A DNA stretch of 64,000 nt from Boswellia sacra. Lineage: Eukaryota; Streptophyta; Magnoliopsida; Sapindales; Burseraceae. Positions 18,911 to 29,830 of this stretch are shown here, one piece after another. The position numbers were made by a program, and so were the translations under genes. Numbering within the stretch: the first letter of the stretch is position 1; the number at the start of each line of letters is the position of its first letter. Below the pieces are notes generated by a model, which made no database searches, was not told the origin of the DNA, and was given only the letters and a program-made list of their open reading frames with translations. The stretch spans positions 1 to 64,000 of the forward strand of contig SNVD02001252.1 of assembly GCA_013180625.2 (NCBI GenBank). The letters run 5' to 3'.

Positions 18911-19930
18911 ATGAATTCTAAGATTGCTGAGAGCTGCGTTGGTTATAAACATAATTGTGAATGCCATTAATGATCGTTTTAATGTTTTAAGTGGCAGAAT
19001 CAATAAGGTCACAGTCATCGTGATCCCACAACTTAGGGAACAAAGTCAAGGGTGTAAGGGAAATTTATTTGTTATATTTTTGCATGACAAGAGATTAAAA
19101 AAAGTGATAGATCTATTGAGAAAAGATGCATCAATTTTCATGTTATTTAATTTCCAATTTGAAGAGTCGTGGTATCATTGCAAGGCATGAAACATTATAA
19201 GCTGTTAAAAATCTTGGTTGAAAGAGCAGAAGTTTTTCTCTTAACTTTTCTTGTAATTGACCTTGAGTGGAGCACCGGGCCTTATGGAATATTTTTATCA
19301 TTCTCATGCACTCTTATAGTAATTAAAACTTTATAAAATTAATCCACTCCTACTTGGGTGCATGGAGAAATATTTACATGTGACAGACTCACCAAGTCAT
19401 CTTATTGATTTGGTGAGCCCATTCAATTAAATCTTGATAAACTATCACGAGAGGTTGAAAAGAATGAAACAACCGAATTGAGAAAAAGTTGTAAATTGAG
19501 ATAAGTTAGCATCGGTAACTAAAAAAAAAAAAAAATCAAAAGCGATAGTTTGTTGAACATATGATATAATATGAATGGTGGGGGATCCCACATCATTACC
19601 ACATCTGCATAATGACTTGTATGCTAGGCTTACCTAAGTATTATCAGGTGGCGTTACTATCTTGATTGATTCCAATCATATGCGAGTATTCATTAAGTGT
19701 AGATTAGAGCCCTCAAATAGTGCCAATTTGCCAAACCATCTCGGGCATTGGTTGAGCCCTTGAACAACCTAATAAGTATAAGATCAAGAAATAGGCAACA
19801 TATATATATGATTCTGTGGCGTAGTTATATCATGCACAAACCACATGAAATCTTGCATTAAGATAAAAATGCTCTGCTTTCTAAGTCCTTAAAATTACAA
19901 TTATCGACAATAACAAAGTTGGAAGGATAA
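18911..19930. other. Gene-free; contains a copy of the RALF-array upstream flank
   Basis: No coding region that I can support. The stretch 'gattctgtggcgtag..atcatgcacaaaccacatgaaatc' (about 19811-19852) through 'aacaaagttgg' (about 19912-19922) is paralogous to sequence upstream of other RALF-like copies at 30.0-30.17, 50.77-50.89 and 59.0-59.15 kb. A 14-base A run is at about 19520-19533. Confidence 0.5.
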
Positions 19931-20455
19931 GGATGGCAAAATAAATCGTAAAGTTGGGGATCGGCGGGGATTCACCTCCTCTATTGGGGTGGGGATGGGG
20001 GTAGTTTTCATAGAGATGGAGCAAGGATGGGTAGAGTTTTAATCTCTGCATTGTGATAGGGTAAGGATGGGTTTACTATTTTGTACCCCACACCCGTCTC
20101 GCACCCTACCATTATATATAAAAAATATGAACTATATTGTTATTTTATTTTCATATAATAAACTATTACATATAAAAAATATATAAACTTATAAATACTA
20201 TTTTTATTTGACATTTAATATATTGATTATTGGAAAAACAAAAAATTATTATTGTCTAAAAATAAAATTTTATCTTATTTTGTTGAAATCCTAAGTTTAA
20301 TTATATAAAAGATGTTAGCATGGGGGAATGAGGTGGGGTTGGGGAAAACATTCTATGCATAGTGGTTTCCCATCTCCACTTCGCACCAAAAAACATGGGA
20401 AATAGGGGTGAAATTGAACAATGGGGTGGTGTTGGGGAGGTCCCCATTGAATAGA
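19931..20455. repeat. Small non-autonomous DNA element A (GC-rich ends, AT-rich middle)
   Basis: Starts with GGATGGCAAAAT and G-runs (ggggtggggatgggggt), has an AT-rich centre and ends with ggggaggtccccattg. In reverse orientation it aligns with the element split at 30.9-31.25 and 49.80-49.95 kb. The GGATGGCAAA end resembles the hAT-like element at 22421. The far end is not a clean inverted repeat, so borders are approximate. Confidence 0.6.
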
Positions 20456-20685
20456 ATATCACATGCAGTGAGATGTATATGGAAGTGTGAGATAGAGACT
20501 TAAGTGGCAAAATTTTTAAGCGAGATAATGAAGTAGACTTTAATAGAGAAGGCAGCTTTGTTTTGAATGGATGCTTAGATTTGTATGAATTTGTTCCACG
20601 AAAGTGTCATACTTCCATTGTTCATATAACGGGCTACAACCCCCAGTGAATAGAATATCCCATGCACCTTATAAAAACTGTTAAA

Positions 20686-20909
20686 GTTTTTTTTTTTTAA
20701 CTGAGATGTCTGGACCAGCTTACGCGTACCACAACTAATCCTCGGGAGAGACTAGCGCGGGAGACTAACGCGACCACAACCCACTGTCACGATCTCCCGC
20801 TTATCTCATGGGGAAGACCATTGTGAAGAGTCGAACCCAGGACTTCACCGTTGGCCTTACCAACTCCCTCCTGGACCGTTTTTACCACTTGAACCAACCC
20901 ATTGTGGGA
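20686..20909 (-). mobile_element. tRNA-derived SINE
   Basis: On the minus strand the head reads GGTTGGTTCAAGTGG (A box) and later GGGTTCGACTC (B box), an internal RNA polymerase III promoter. The 3' end is an A tract (plus-strand T run, 20687-20698). It is flanked by a 13-bp duplication AAAAACTGTTAAA at 20673-20685 and 20910-20922. No coding capacity; such elements move with LINE machinery. Confidence 0.88.
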
Positions 20910-20922
20910 AAAAACTGTTAAA

Positions 20923-21379
20923 CCCCAATAACTTTCTCATTAGACCCTATTTAATTTTCTAAATACTAATGTGTAACTTTACATAGCGATGAAAATGAGA
21001 AATTTTATATAGTCAAACTCCTTCGTTCCATCAATCTTCCTGGCCATAATGAGGCATACTCATTGTGCCCTTTTTAGCTGATTGTACGTGTCTGATCAAG
21101 GTACATGTTTAGCCAATTCTATGAGATTTCTATCATGTAGGCTTTCCATGGCCTGGTAAAGAAAACCCAGAATCTTTCTTCAAGGCTTTCAACTGGGAGG
21201 TACTTGAAGCCACTCTTTAAAGGTAATTATAAACTTTCTTTTTTCCTCTACAATTTTTTATTTAATATTTACAGTCTGCTCTTGTTTGTATTTTCATCGG
21301 CATACCTACAACCAATCTCATAACTGTTGATCAATCTGGCAAAATCGTAAAAGAAAATAAAAAAGGACTTAAAGATATT
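20923..21379 (+). other. No gene assigned; short coding-like patch
   Basis: Mostly AT-rich. At about 21131-21225 one frame reads HVGFPWPGKENPESFFKAF, which looks coding-like, but I do not recognise it. Confidence 0.3.
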
Positions 21380-21523
21380 CAAATTCTCATTCTTCAGGAT
21401 TTTGAACGTCTAGATATTCTCCTCTCTGAAGTTGGATGTCTTGAAAATCTTGAGGTGCTTGATCTCTAAGCATTGAAATTCATAAATTAACTGATGAAAT
21501 TGGGCAAAATTGTAAACAAAAAT
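21380..21523 (+). pseudogene. NLR-type leucine-rich repeat fragment
   Basis: One frame gives QILILQDFERLD, then LLSEVGCLENLEVLDL and a stop. A shifted frame continues with EIHKLTDEIGQ. The pattern matches LRRs of plant NBS-LRR disease-resistance proteins, in which 'L-P-x-E-I-G-x-L-x-x-L-x-x-L-D-L' repeats are normal. Only two or three repeats remain, with a stop and a shift, and no NB-ARC domain is nearby. It is a relic that is not part of a larger gene in this window. Confidence 0.6.
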
Positions 21524-21798
21524 CGAAATAAAGGTGGTGGCTCAAGGATAAAAAGTGAGGGCTGAATGAACAACACCTGTTCCTATTGTTAATACATACA
21601 AAAGCAGACTTGGCCGGCCATATGAGGCGACTTTTGACTCAGAATAGTTAATTAACCACTCAATAATTAAACCTTAATCGGCTTTTTGAGTAAAGACACT
21701 TGTACATGTCGACACTCAACCTACCATACATATCTATAATACGAAGTACACTTTGTAACGAGCCATTGTAGAGCAAAGAACTAACATTTGTATATTCC

Positions 21799-21855
<57 letters not shown>
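21799..21855. repeat. Compound microsatellite (AT)n(AG)n
   Basis: About 10 AT units followed directly by about 18 AG units, just upstream of the first exon of RALF-like copy 2. Confidence 0.97.
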
Positions 21856-21857
<2 letters not shown>

Positions 21858-21861
21858 CAAT

Positions 21862-22340
21862 TTCCAACAAAGTTTCTTTTGCTCTCATATACTACTGCTT
21901 CCTCTTGATCTCAATCCTCTTTATTCTACATTGAAATGGAATAGTAAGTTGAGTGATTTTCACAATAAAGTCTGTCTAATATGTAGATATATATACAGTT
22001 GGTTATATAATCTCTTTTCGATATGAATGTAAATATCTTAGTTGAATAATATATAATTACCTGATGGCTGATCCATGCAGAAGATGGAATTGGAGAGGAA
22101 AGCCAAAGCAAATCTGGAATCGTCAAAAGTTAATCAAATACAGCCCCATCGCGACTGAACAAAGTTCTCCAAAGACATCAACACCTAAGACATCAGCGAG
22201 ACCAATAACAATAAGGGATCCGAATATTAATTACAAAGCTCTTGCCGACAGGAGAAACAATTGATACAGAGGTCGTCCTATGCAGTCGTGGACTCGTGGT
22301 GTGCATCGCAGATGTTTGCCTAACCCACCACACAAGGCGC
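21862..22340 (+). pseudogene. RALF: RALF-like gene copy 2 (two-exon, decayed)
   Basis: First exon region 21862-21945: 'aagtttcttttgctctc..tactactgcttcctcttgatctcaatcctc' aligns with copies 3-6 and would encode a hydrophobic signal-peptide-like stretch (YYCFLLISILFIL). An intron ends at ...CCATGCAG. The second exon begins at about 22080 and encodes MELERKAKANLES in one frame and, in another, ATEQSSPKTS...NINYKALADRRNN, which parallels the YINYGGLKRN block of copy 5. Stops follow. RALF peptides are secreted ligands of CrRLK1L receptor kinases; this copy looks non-functional. Confidence 0.5.
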
Positions 22341-22420
22341 AAAATAGATCAAGTACAACTTATAACAGTTACTCACGATCAAAGCCATGATCAATATGAT
22401 AATTAAGTGAGCAATAAGAG

Positions 22421-23543
22421 TAGGGATGGCAAACCAACTCGGCCGGGGCCGGGACCTGGAAAACCCAGTCATCCGGGGCCAAGGAATTATCCGAAAAATC
22501 GAGGTAATTGGCCAGGGCTGGGGTAGGAATTTTCTGCCCGGTCGGGGACCCGGGATTAAACCCGGGGTGCGTAATTAAATTAAAAAATTATATCAATTTA
22601 ATCCATCAAATTTGTATTCCTAAATATAAACCCTTAAATGACATCCTCTATTGTCTACAATTCACTTGCCATTTGCTTCAACCTGTAAATATAAGGCCGT
22701 TATAGTTAAATATGATGTAAAAAGATAAAAAAACAAAGTTAAAACAAGCAACCTGCCAAAACGCTCGACAAAACTCGACGAGCTCAATAGCGCTCGACAC
22801 GACTCGACATGTAAGTGTCGAGTATCGGATTCATCATCTGACATTCGATGTCTTCGAAAATAGATTGATATCGAGTGTCGGTTGTGAACGAATCGATATG
22901 TAAGTGTCGAGTATCGGATGATACATCATAACTCGACAATGTCGAGTGTCGGATTCATCATCCGACACTCGATATTTTCGAAAATAGACTGATATCGAGT
23001 GTCGGTTGTGAACGACTCGACATGTAAGTGTCGAGTGTTGGATGATGCATCATCACTTGACATGTTAGTGTCGAGTGTTGGATTCATCATCCGACACTCG
23101 ATGTCTTCGAAAATAGACTGATATTGAGTGTCGGTTGTGAATCCAACACGACTCGACATATAAGTCTCGAGTGTCAGATGATGCATCATTACTCGACATG
23201 TAAGTGTCGAGTGTCAGATGATGAATCTGACACTCGATATCTTCAAAAATAGACTGATATCGAGTGTCGATTGTGAATCCGACACGACTTGACATTGAGT
23301 GTCGAGTGTCAGATGATCGTATCGAGCGCTATCGAGCGCGTCAAGTTTTGTTGAGCGTTTTAACAGGTTGCTTGTTTTAGCTTTGTTTTTTTGTAACCCG
23401 GGTTTAAAACCCGGGTTATTGGAAAACCCGAACCCGCCTGGGCCACCCCGGCCTCGGCCCCGGAAAAAAATTCCGGGGAATTTCCTGGGACCGAGGTTTG
23501 CAATTGATGGTCAGGGCCTCAACCCTGGATTTTGCCATCCCTA
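22421..23543. mobile_element. hAT-like foldback element with 8-bp target duplication
   Basis: Ends are TAGGGATGGCAAA (22421-22433) and its complement TTTGCCATCCCTA (23531-23543), flanked by AATAAGAG on both sides (22413-22420, 23544-23551). The 8-bp duplication is typical of hAT. The GC-rich terminal 150 bases are inverted copies of each other. A second inverted pair lies further in ('acaagcaacctg..aaaacgctc', about 22742-22765 and 23335-23378), so the element folds on itself. No transposase frame; the centre is the TCGAG tandem array. It is non-autonomous. Confidence 0.88.
22798..23330. repeat. TCGAG-rich tandem array of about 125-bp units with internal hairpins
   Basis: Four-plus units (starts near 22798, 22889, 23012 and 23141, partial at 23276) made of CGACTCGACATGTAAGTGTC, CGGATTCATCATCCGACACT and CTTCGAAAATAGACTGATAT. 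Each unit contains an inverted repeat. The best is at 22942-22972: a perfect 13-bp stem TCGAGTGTCGGAT with a 5-base loop. There is a very high density of CpG and of TCGA sites. Confidence 0.9.
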
Positions 23544-23551
23544 AATAAGAG

Positions 23552-25125
23552 TGCACGTGAACATGCTTTTATTGTATCATTAAGAGGCAAATTCCATTCC
23601 AAGTCCGAAAAAGCTTTTGTTTTCAAAGGAGCTTAACTACTTAGTATTTATTTTCTATGTAATATTGTTATCATAATCATCAAACTGACATAGGACCGGA
23701 CCCAAGATTTTGATTTTGGGGGCCAAAATATAAAACTTTATTATAAATTCAAGTATGAAAAAATATATCGATTAATTAATATTAAAGGTCATAAACCTTG
23801 ATCAACTCTTATACAAATTTGTAAATGAAGTAATAAACATGAATATCAATCAATCTAAATCAATAAAATAAAAATGAATAAATATGTTACTTAAGTAACA
23901 TATATAAAAAAAAAGAGTTGAAAGGAAGACTAAAGTTTCAAATATGAAATTCTTCTCATCCTAAAGTGTAGTTTTTAAGAATTTGATGTAACTTCTCCCA
24001 TCTTGATGAAAAATTCATTGACAATTTCACCTATTTGATATATTGAAAAAAGCAATTCATAATAATAAAAACAAGAGACAAAAGAGAAAAAAAAGAAAAA
24101 AAGTCATACAAAAATAATAAAAGAAAGAAACAAATAAAACATACTTAGGAACTGATTATTTTTTAGTCTGAAGTCTGAATTTAGCTTATTTTCAGACTTC
24201 ATATCTTTTCATGATTTATTTTTTTTGACTTAAGTCTTAATCTAAGATATTTTATCTAAATGAAAAAAGCTAAAAATTTTACTTTTTATATGAATGCAAA
24301 TCTCTAAATCATTTATTATTCCTCTAGTTCTCTTAAATGTCTTATAAAATTCATTTATAGCTAATTTATATATAGCCTAATTTTTTAATTTTAGAACATT
24401 ATTATTTATTTCTAATTTTATATAATGATTCTTTATATATTTTTTAAATTATTTTATGATCATTTAGCTTATGTATATATCAAATTATTTTAGAAAAAAT
24501 AACTTCTTTACTCAATTATATACATTTAAATAAATTAAATTAATAAAAAATTTTGATTTGTAAATATTTTCACTATGTGAAATAAAATCACAAGCGACAA
24601 TAATATATAAATAGGGATATATTTATAAAACTATTAGTTTTCAAATATTTCAATTTATATATTGAAATAAAAAATAAATCATTCAGATTTTATATTTAAA
24701 CCTATTAAGATTTCAGTTTAATTCAGACTAAATCATATTTTAGATAAAAAATAATTGCCCCCTTATAATATAAATCATAATTTTGAAACTTAATAATTCA
24801 TTATCATTTATATGAATATGAGAAATTTAGAGGGTTAATATGTAAAATTATAATTTATCTCATAGTAAAATTATATTACGTCTTGTATATGATTTTGGCT
24901 AGAGAGGCCAATGTGCCAAATTTTAATACATATGATAGTGAACTATGATTTTTGTTTTTTTACCATTAAAGACCTATTATTTGGGTTGGAGGGGCCCGTG
25001 CCCTTTCAGGCCCAAATGTAGGTCTACTGAACCGACATGTGTGTATGTGTATGTTTGATTTGTTATCAAATGACACAGGAACTGAAAATGAATAATTATC
25101 AACAGCACGAGAACTGAAAATGAAT
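23552..25125. other. Gene-free, AT-rich; possible decayed DNA element
   Basis: No coding region. The ends of 23693-25030 ('taggaccggacccaagattttgattttgggggcc' and 'ggaggggcccgtgccctttcaggcccaaatgtaggtcta') look like imperfect inverted ends of a non-autonomous hAT-type element, but I cannot find a convincing 8-bp duplication. Borders and class are uncertain. Confidence 0.35.
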
Positions 25126-25135
25126 AATTATCTAT

Positions 25136-26722
25136 GGGATAATATCATTGAGTACCCCTACCTTTTAGCTTAATATCATGCATATGAACCGTTTACATTT
25201 TATCATAATTTCGTCCCTATATTTTTAAAAATACATCACAAACCTCCATTCCGTTAAAATTATCGTTAGATGACATCAGATTTCCGTTTATTTTGACTTC
25301 TTTTACTAAAATGCCCTTAATAATATAATTAATAAAATAATAAAATAATAAAAATAATATAATTAGTTTTGAACCCTAATTTCCAAATGTTCATTTCCTT
25401 CCCGTCATTTCCCACCATCTCCACTGCCCTTCATCGCCAGCCATCTCCTCTGCCATCTTTATTGCTCCCATCTCTTTTGCCATCTTTATCGCTCCTATCT
25501 CCTCTGCCATCATTGCCTTCCATCTCCTCTATCATCTCTATCACCCCTCCTCTATCATCTCTGACTTTGTAGAAATTGTTACCGATTTAGTGGTGGCGGC
25601 AGTGGTGGTTAGAGGCAAACCAGCCATGGTTGCGGCGACTTGCGATTTTCTAGCTGGGTTCAATGCATATGGTGGTTCCAACTTTGAACAGGTAGCGAAT
25701 ATCCTAAATTTTTTTGGCAATCATGGCTACTTGTGGGTTGGTGAGCACGACTGCATCCAATCGAGATACCATGCACTCAACAAAGAGAAATAAAATTATT
25801 ATTATCAATTTTTTAAATTTTGATTGCTTTACTGGTGCCTAGAGATGTGTTTGCATTATGGTACGATTCTGGATGAGGCACCCACTATTGGTGATTGACT
25901 TAATTAGAAGCGAAAACATGACAATCATCACTAGTGCCAATCAATCTAACAACTTCAGCAACGGCATGAGTAGCAGTGAGAGCAGCTTCAGCCACGATGG
26001 CAGTGGCAGCGGCAACAATTATGGGTGCTTCGATTTGATTTCATTGTGTACTTTTTGGATTAAGCGAGCGTGAGAGTAATTGGATCGTATGAAGTGTTTG
26101 CTCGATTGGTTTGGCTATTTGATGTAGTTGGCAAAAGAAGCTAGCTGACAGAGAAAGAAGCTAGCTGGATTGGTGTTGGTGTTGGTGTTGCAGCGTGAAG
26201 GAGAAAGAAGCTAGCTATTTCTGTTTGTTTTGCATAAGAAGATCGTGAGGGTATTGGGAAAAAGAATTATAGTTGAGAGGAATTGATTTTAGAGGGTTTT
26301 CTTTAAAAAAAATTATTGTGAGGGGATATTGGTGCGAATATGGTGGTGGCTTTAGGAAAGAGAGAAGAAAGAGAAAATCTATGCATGCTATAAAATTCTG
26401 GGTTTTGTTGGTTTTCTGGTCTTTATTGAGTGTGCTATGTTGCCAGTAGTGTTGGGAAAAAGAAAAGAAAGAGAAAGCCAGAGGAAGAAGACGAACTTGC
26501 AGGGAGAACGAAATTTAATTTTTATGTTATAATAGAAAAAAGTTAAATGATCAATTTAACCCTCTAAAATCAACATATTTATATTTATTTGACAGAATGT
26601 TTAACAGAAGGGGTTTTGCGATGAGTTTTTAAAAATATAGGGACGAAATTTATGATAAAATACAAACTGTTCATATGCATGATATTAAACTAAAAGGTAC
26701 GGGTATTCTATGACACTAACCC
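25136..26722. mobile_element. Non-autonomous Mutator-like (MULE) element, 1587 bp
   Basis: Long terminal inverted repeats: the left end, GGGATAATATCATTGAGTAC, and the complement of the right end, GGGTTAGTGTCATAGAATAC, stay alignable for over 110 bases (taccttttag, ttaatatcatgcatatgaac, tcgtccctatatttttaaaa). It is flanked by a perfect 10-bp duplication AATTATCTAT (25126-25135, 26723-26732), diagnostic of Mutator-type transposition (9-10 bp). No transposase is present. The interior is more GC-rich, with short unrelated frames (25369-25572 Ser/Pro/Leu-rich; 25590-25793; 25858-26073), perhaps acquired sequence. Confidence 0.88.
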
Positions 26723-26838
26723 AATTATCTATTTAAAGATAAACAGATTGGCCAAAAATGATCATTTTGGTGATAACCATGTCATCCAACAAAAATGATG
26801 TTGCTGATGGGTAGCGACGGATCACTATATATATAGGT

Positions 26839-27604
26839 CTATTCAATCTCCATTTTTCATCTCATTAGCCACCATCTTTAATTTAATGAGTGTATAATTA
26901 TAATTGAGAACATTTTTCATTAAACTCAAATTTAATTCTAAACATAGTTATGGTAAGCTTTAATTAATTATCATTTAATTTTTAATTAGCCCCCATTTTT
27001 AATTTCATTAGCTCTCACCTCTTATTTTATGGTAAACTTAGTTAAATTATCATTTGACTTGTTATTAAATTATTATTTAATTTTAATGGCATTTGGTTTT
27101 TTCAGTCTTTGTATAATGGTTGTATTTCTTAAATTTAAACAATACTATCAATGATGCATAATGATTTTAATTGTAAATAATTGTTTCTCCTTAATATTAT
27201 TGAATTCTCCAAGTTCCTATAAAAAAAATCAATCAAATATTTTTTAGTTTTGGTGCTCAAAAGAGAGAGAGAGAAAACAAAAATAGATGACTGCGTGTTT
27301 AGATCCAAGTTCTATGCTTTGTTAAATTTTAAAGAGAAAGAAAGATAAATAGATTTTAATTAGGGAGAAAAAATTGGAACGACAGAGAGATCATGAAGTT
27401 TAAGTGAGAGGAATATAAAGTTATTGTTTTTAAAGAGAAAAAGGGGAAAAATGATAGACATATATAAGGAGAGAAGGATAGTTTTTTTTTTTTTAGTCCA
27501 TTCACTTTATATTAATTATTTTATTTATTGTATTTCTATTATAATTTTACGCTTATATAATTTTGAGGTGAAGGATTATGAGATAAAAAATGGAGGCTAA
27601 ATAG
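26839..27604. repeat. TIR element of unassigned family, 766 bp
   Basis: Ends match as inverted repeats over 27 bases with about four mismatches: left CTATTCAATCTCCATTTTTC, and right (complement) CTATTTAGCCTCCATTTTTT, both continuing ATCTCAT. The similarity may extend a few bases outward. The interior is AT-rich with no frame. I cannot identify a clean target duplication, so the class is open. Confidence 0.55.
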
Positions 27605-27954
27605 TACTATTCTTCTCTTTTTTTGAAAAATAAAATTACATAGTTATTGTAATTGAGTTACTCAATTAAAATTTCAATTAGTGAATAATATCTAAAAGTT
27701 GATAGTAAAAAAATTTGTTATAAGTTTTTTAGTTTATATTATTTTAGATGATAAGTTTAGTATTTTATCAATTTTCAAAAAGGTAGATTTTGAAATTCGA
27801 TACGTAACTAATTTTGGGAGAATCAATTTAATTAATATATATATGTATTAATGTTTGTTACTTTTAAATAAATTTTTGTTTATTTTTTTTTAATGATCGT
27901 TCATGTTACCTAATCTGATTAAGAGATAATGGAAGAAAGTTACATTTCATAATG

Positions 27955-28345
27955 AAAATTTATCATCTATCTCAATTAATCGATTATGTGTGATGAATAA
28001 CTTAAGGTTTGTGTAAAAAATCCCTTTTCATACTTACTATACACCAAATTTACTATCAACTTTTAGATATTTAATACAAATTTTAAAGGGCCACTTAATT
28101 TCTATTTAAGTTAGAGATGGGATGTAGAAGTGACGTAAACTGCATCAGCATATTTTACTTCAAGTGATAAATCAGTAAATCACCTTACCAAGGTAAGGTC
28201 ACAGCTTCGAGTACAAGAACCATAAGTATACCGTGGCCAACATGCTTAATGCCTTGCAATGCTACCATCATTACGCAAATGGAAATTAAACCACATGAAT
28301 ATTGACTTATCTTTTCTCAACTGACTCGACAAATTATTATCCCAA
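27955..28345. repeat. Tandem duplication, unit 1
   Basis: Aligns with 28975-29345: shared stretches include 'actatacaNc', 'agggccactt', 'acttcaagtgat', 'caaggtaagg', 'cttcgag' and 'caatgctacca', ending with a cluster around 'aatattgac'. Period about 1.0 kb, substantially diverged. No coding evidence. Confidence 0.8.
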
Positions 28346-28974
28346 TAATTAATTCTTTTGTTGTTCCTAGTAAGCCCCAGAATTATAATTATTTATTGAT
28401 AAGACAAAGTTGCAGGCACTGAAAGTAGATCAACACTTCAGGCAAATAATAGACATTATGAGATTAATTGGGCAATTTCTTGGGAATGGATGCCGGAGTT
28501 GCATGAATAAATTATTCTAAGAAATTAAGTAGTTCAAATTAGGGGCCGCATCATCCTTAACCCCAAGTCCAAGTGGATAACTTTAGAATCGCTTTTATTG
28601 ATGAGCTCGGACAATGCCTTTTATATAAATTAGGTATGATTGACCCTACAACGAGAGATTGTTGATTTGGAATCTTTAGAATCAATTCATAAGTCCATTA
28701 AGTCCCAAACTTTTGAAGCAGTTACGTGGAATCATCTACAACAATTAATTATAGACGGTTGATTCTATGGGTTAGCGTAGGGAGGAAGAGAGGAACTCAT
28801 TTTAAAGAAAGGGAGACCGATGCGGGTTGGGGTAAGAAGCTTGTTTTGGTTTATTTTGGCATTGAAATAAGATCTCCATAAACTACTATTAATTCTTAAT
28901 AATACTACGGATGGTGTGCCTCATCGTAGGTCTGAATAATATAGTAAATTCTGGTGTCTATTTTTCTCTTTGCT
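28346..28974. other. Gene-free; RALF-array upstream-flank copy
   Basis: The segment 28390-28690 ('caaagttgcaggcactgaaagtagatcaac', 'aggggccgca..ccccaagtccaagtgg', 'gagagattgttgatttgga') is paralogous to 30.14 and 50.86-51.05 kb. No exon could be recognised after it. Confidence 0.5.
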
Positions 28975-29345
28975 ATTGTTTAATCAATGGATTACATATG
29001 TGTGTTGAGTAACTAAACTTTGTGTCAAAAATCCCCACCCATTTACTATACATCGAAATAACTGCAATTTTTAGATTTTTAATAAAAAACTAAAGGGCCA
29101 CTTTAAATCTATTTAAATTAGAAGATGCGATGTAAAAGTTAAGTTAGAGCGTGCTCCATGTTACTTCAAGTGATATCACATTATCAAGGTAAGGCCACAA
29201 GCTTCGAGGAGAAGACCTTTAAATATATATTGTGTGGCTAACATATTTAACGACTTACAATGCTACCAAGATTACTTCAGATCGGGAATTAAATCACACG
29301 AATATTGACGCATGCTTCTTTTCTCAACAGACACGCCAATTATTA
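28975..29345. repeat. Tandem duplication, unit 2
   Basis: Second copy of 27955-28345. It lies beside RALF-like copy 3. Confidence 0.8.
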
Positions 29346-29473
29346 TTAATATTATTTTTTGTTCTCCTTATCATGCATAAATATAACAAATAAATTCCTT
29401 CACTAAATCGTGGGATCATGGTGGCTGATTGACTGTGAACTTATTATGGTGTCTTTGCTAGTCAATAAATTGC

Positions 29474-29654
29474 TTAATCCCGACAACGAGTAATGAGGCT
29501 ACGGCCCCGAGCATAAGCATTCGCATGGTATTGTTTAGTCGCAGATGGAGCTGCATGTGGTTGATGTACTTCCATGAACTCTGGTTTTGCTTTGTCCATT
29601 CTTTCGGCTTTCTCCATTTCAATCTTCTGCATGTATCAAACGAAACCATTGTTG

Positions 29655-29694
<40 letters not shown>

Positions 29695-29830
29695 AGGGAA
29701 GCAAGCAAATGGCTAAAAAGTATCATTTAACTATGAACGTCGGCCAATTTGCGTCAAACTGTAACTTGTGGGATAAAGATGGTTGATGCCAAGAGAAAGC
29801 AATAGAAGACAAGAGTAAAGGGAGCTTCAT
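29474..29830 (-). pseudogene. RALF: RALF-like gene copy 3, minus strand; keeps RALF C-terminal signature
   Basis: Second exon 29626-29474 follows an acceptor ATGCAG and is an uninterrupted 50-codon frame: KIEMEKAERMDKAKPEFMEV, then APSATKQ, then a C-terminus HANAYARGRSLITRCRD. The last segment matches the RALF C-terminal signature (A-N-P-Y-x-R-G-C-S-x-I-T-R-C), with Arg in place of the third cysteine. The Y-I-x-Y and first-disulfide part is missing by an internal deletion. First exon about 29830-29732 starts ATGAAGCTCC and runs through a hydrophobic stretch to GTTCATA followed by GTTAAA. The intron (about 105 bases) holds a (TG)n run. A one-base indel shifts the signal peptide relative to other copies. 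It is the only copy on this strand. Confidence 0.6.
29656..29689. repeat. (CA)n microsatellite inside the intron of RALF-like copy 3
   Basis: About 17 CA units. Confidence 0.97.

Noticed and set aside
18924..19190. 88-codon plus-strand frame after RALF-like remnant 1
   Set aside because: No recognisable motif and no continuation of the RALF pattern; composition like surrounding DNA.
20760..20860. Possible tRNA gene
   Set aside because: A and B boxes are present but belong to a SINE: the cloverleaf is not complete and an A tail and target duplication flank the unit.
22926..23295. Overlapping minus-strand frames with repeated Met-His-Leu/Thr-Arg-His-Leu stretches
   Set aside because: Translation of the tandem TCGAG array; no start context or homology.
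22798..23330. Regular repeats resembling a CRISPR array
   Set aside because: Units are adjacent, diverged and internally palindromic without unique spacers, and lie inside a plant transposon.
29458..29688. 76-codon frame with a Cys-Val repeat start
   Set aside because: The start is the (CA)n microsatellite and it is out of frame with the RALF-like exon on the same strand.
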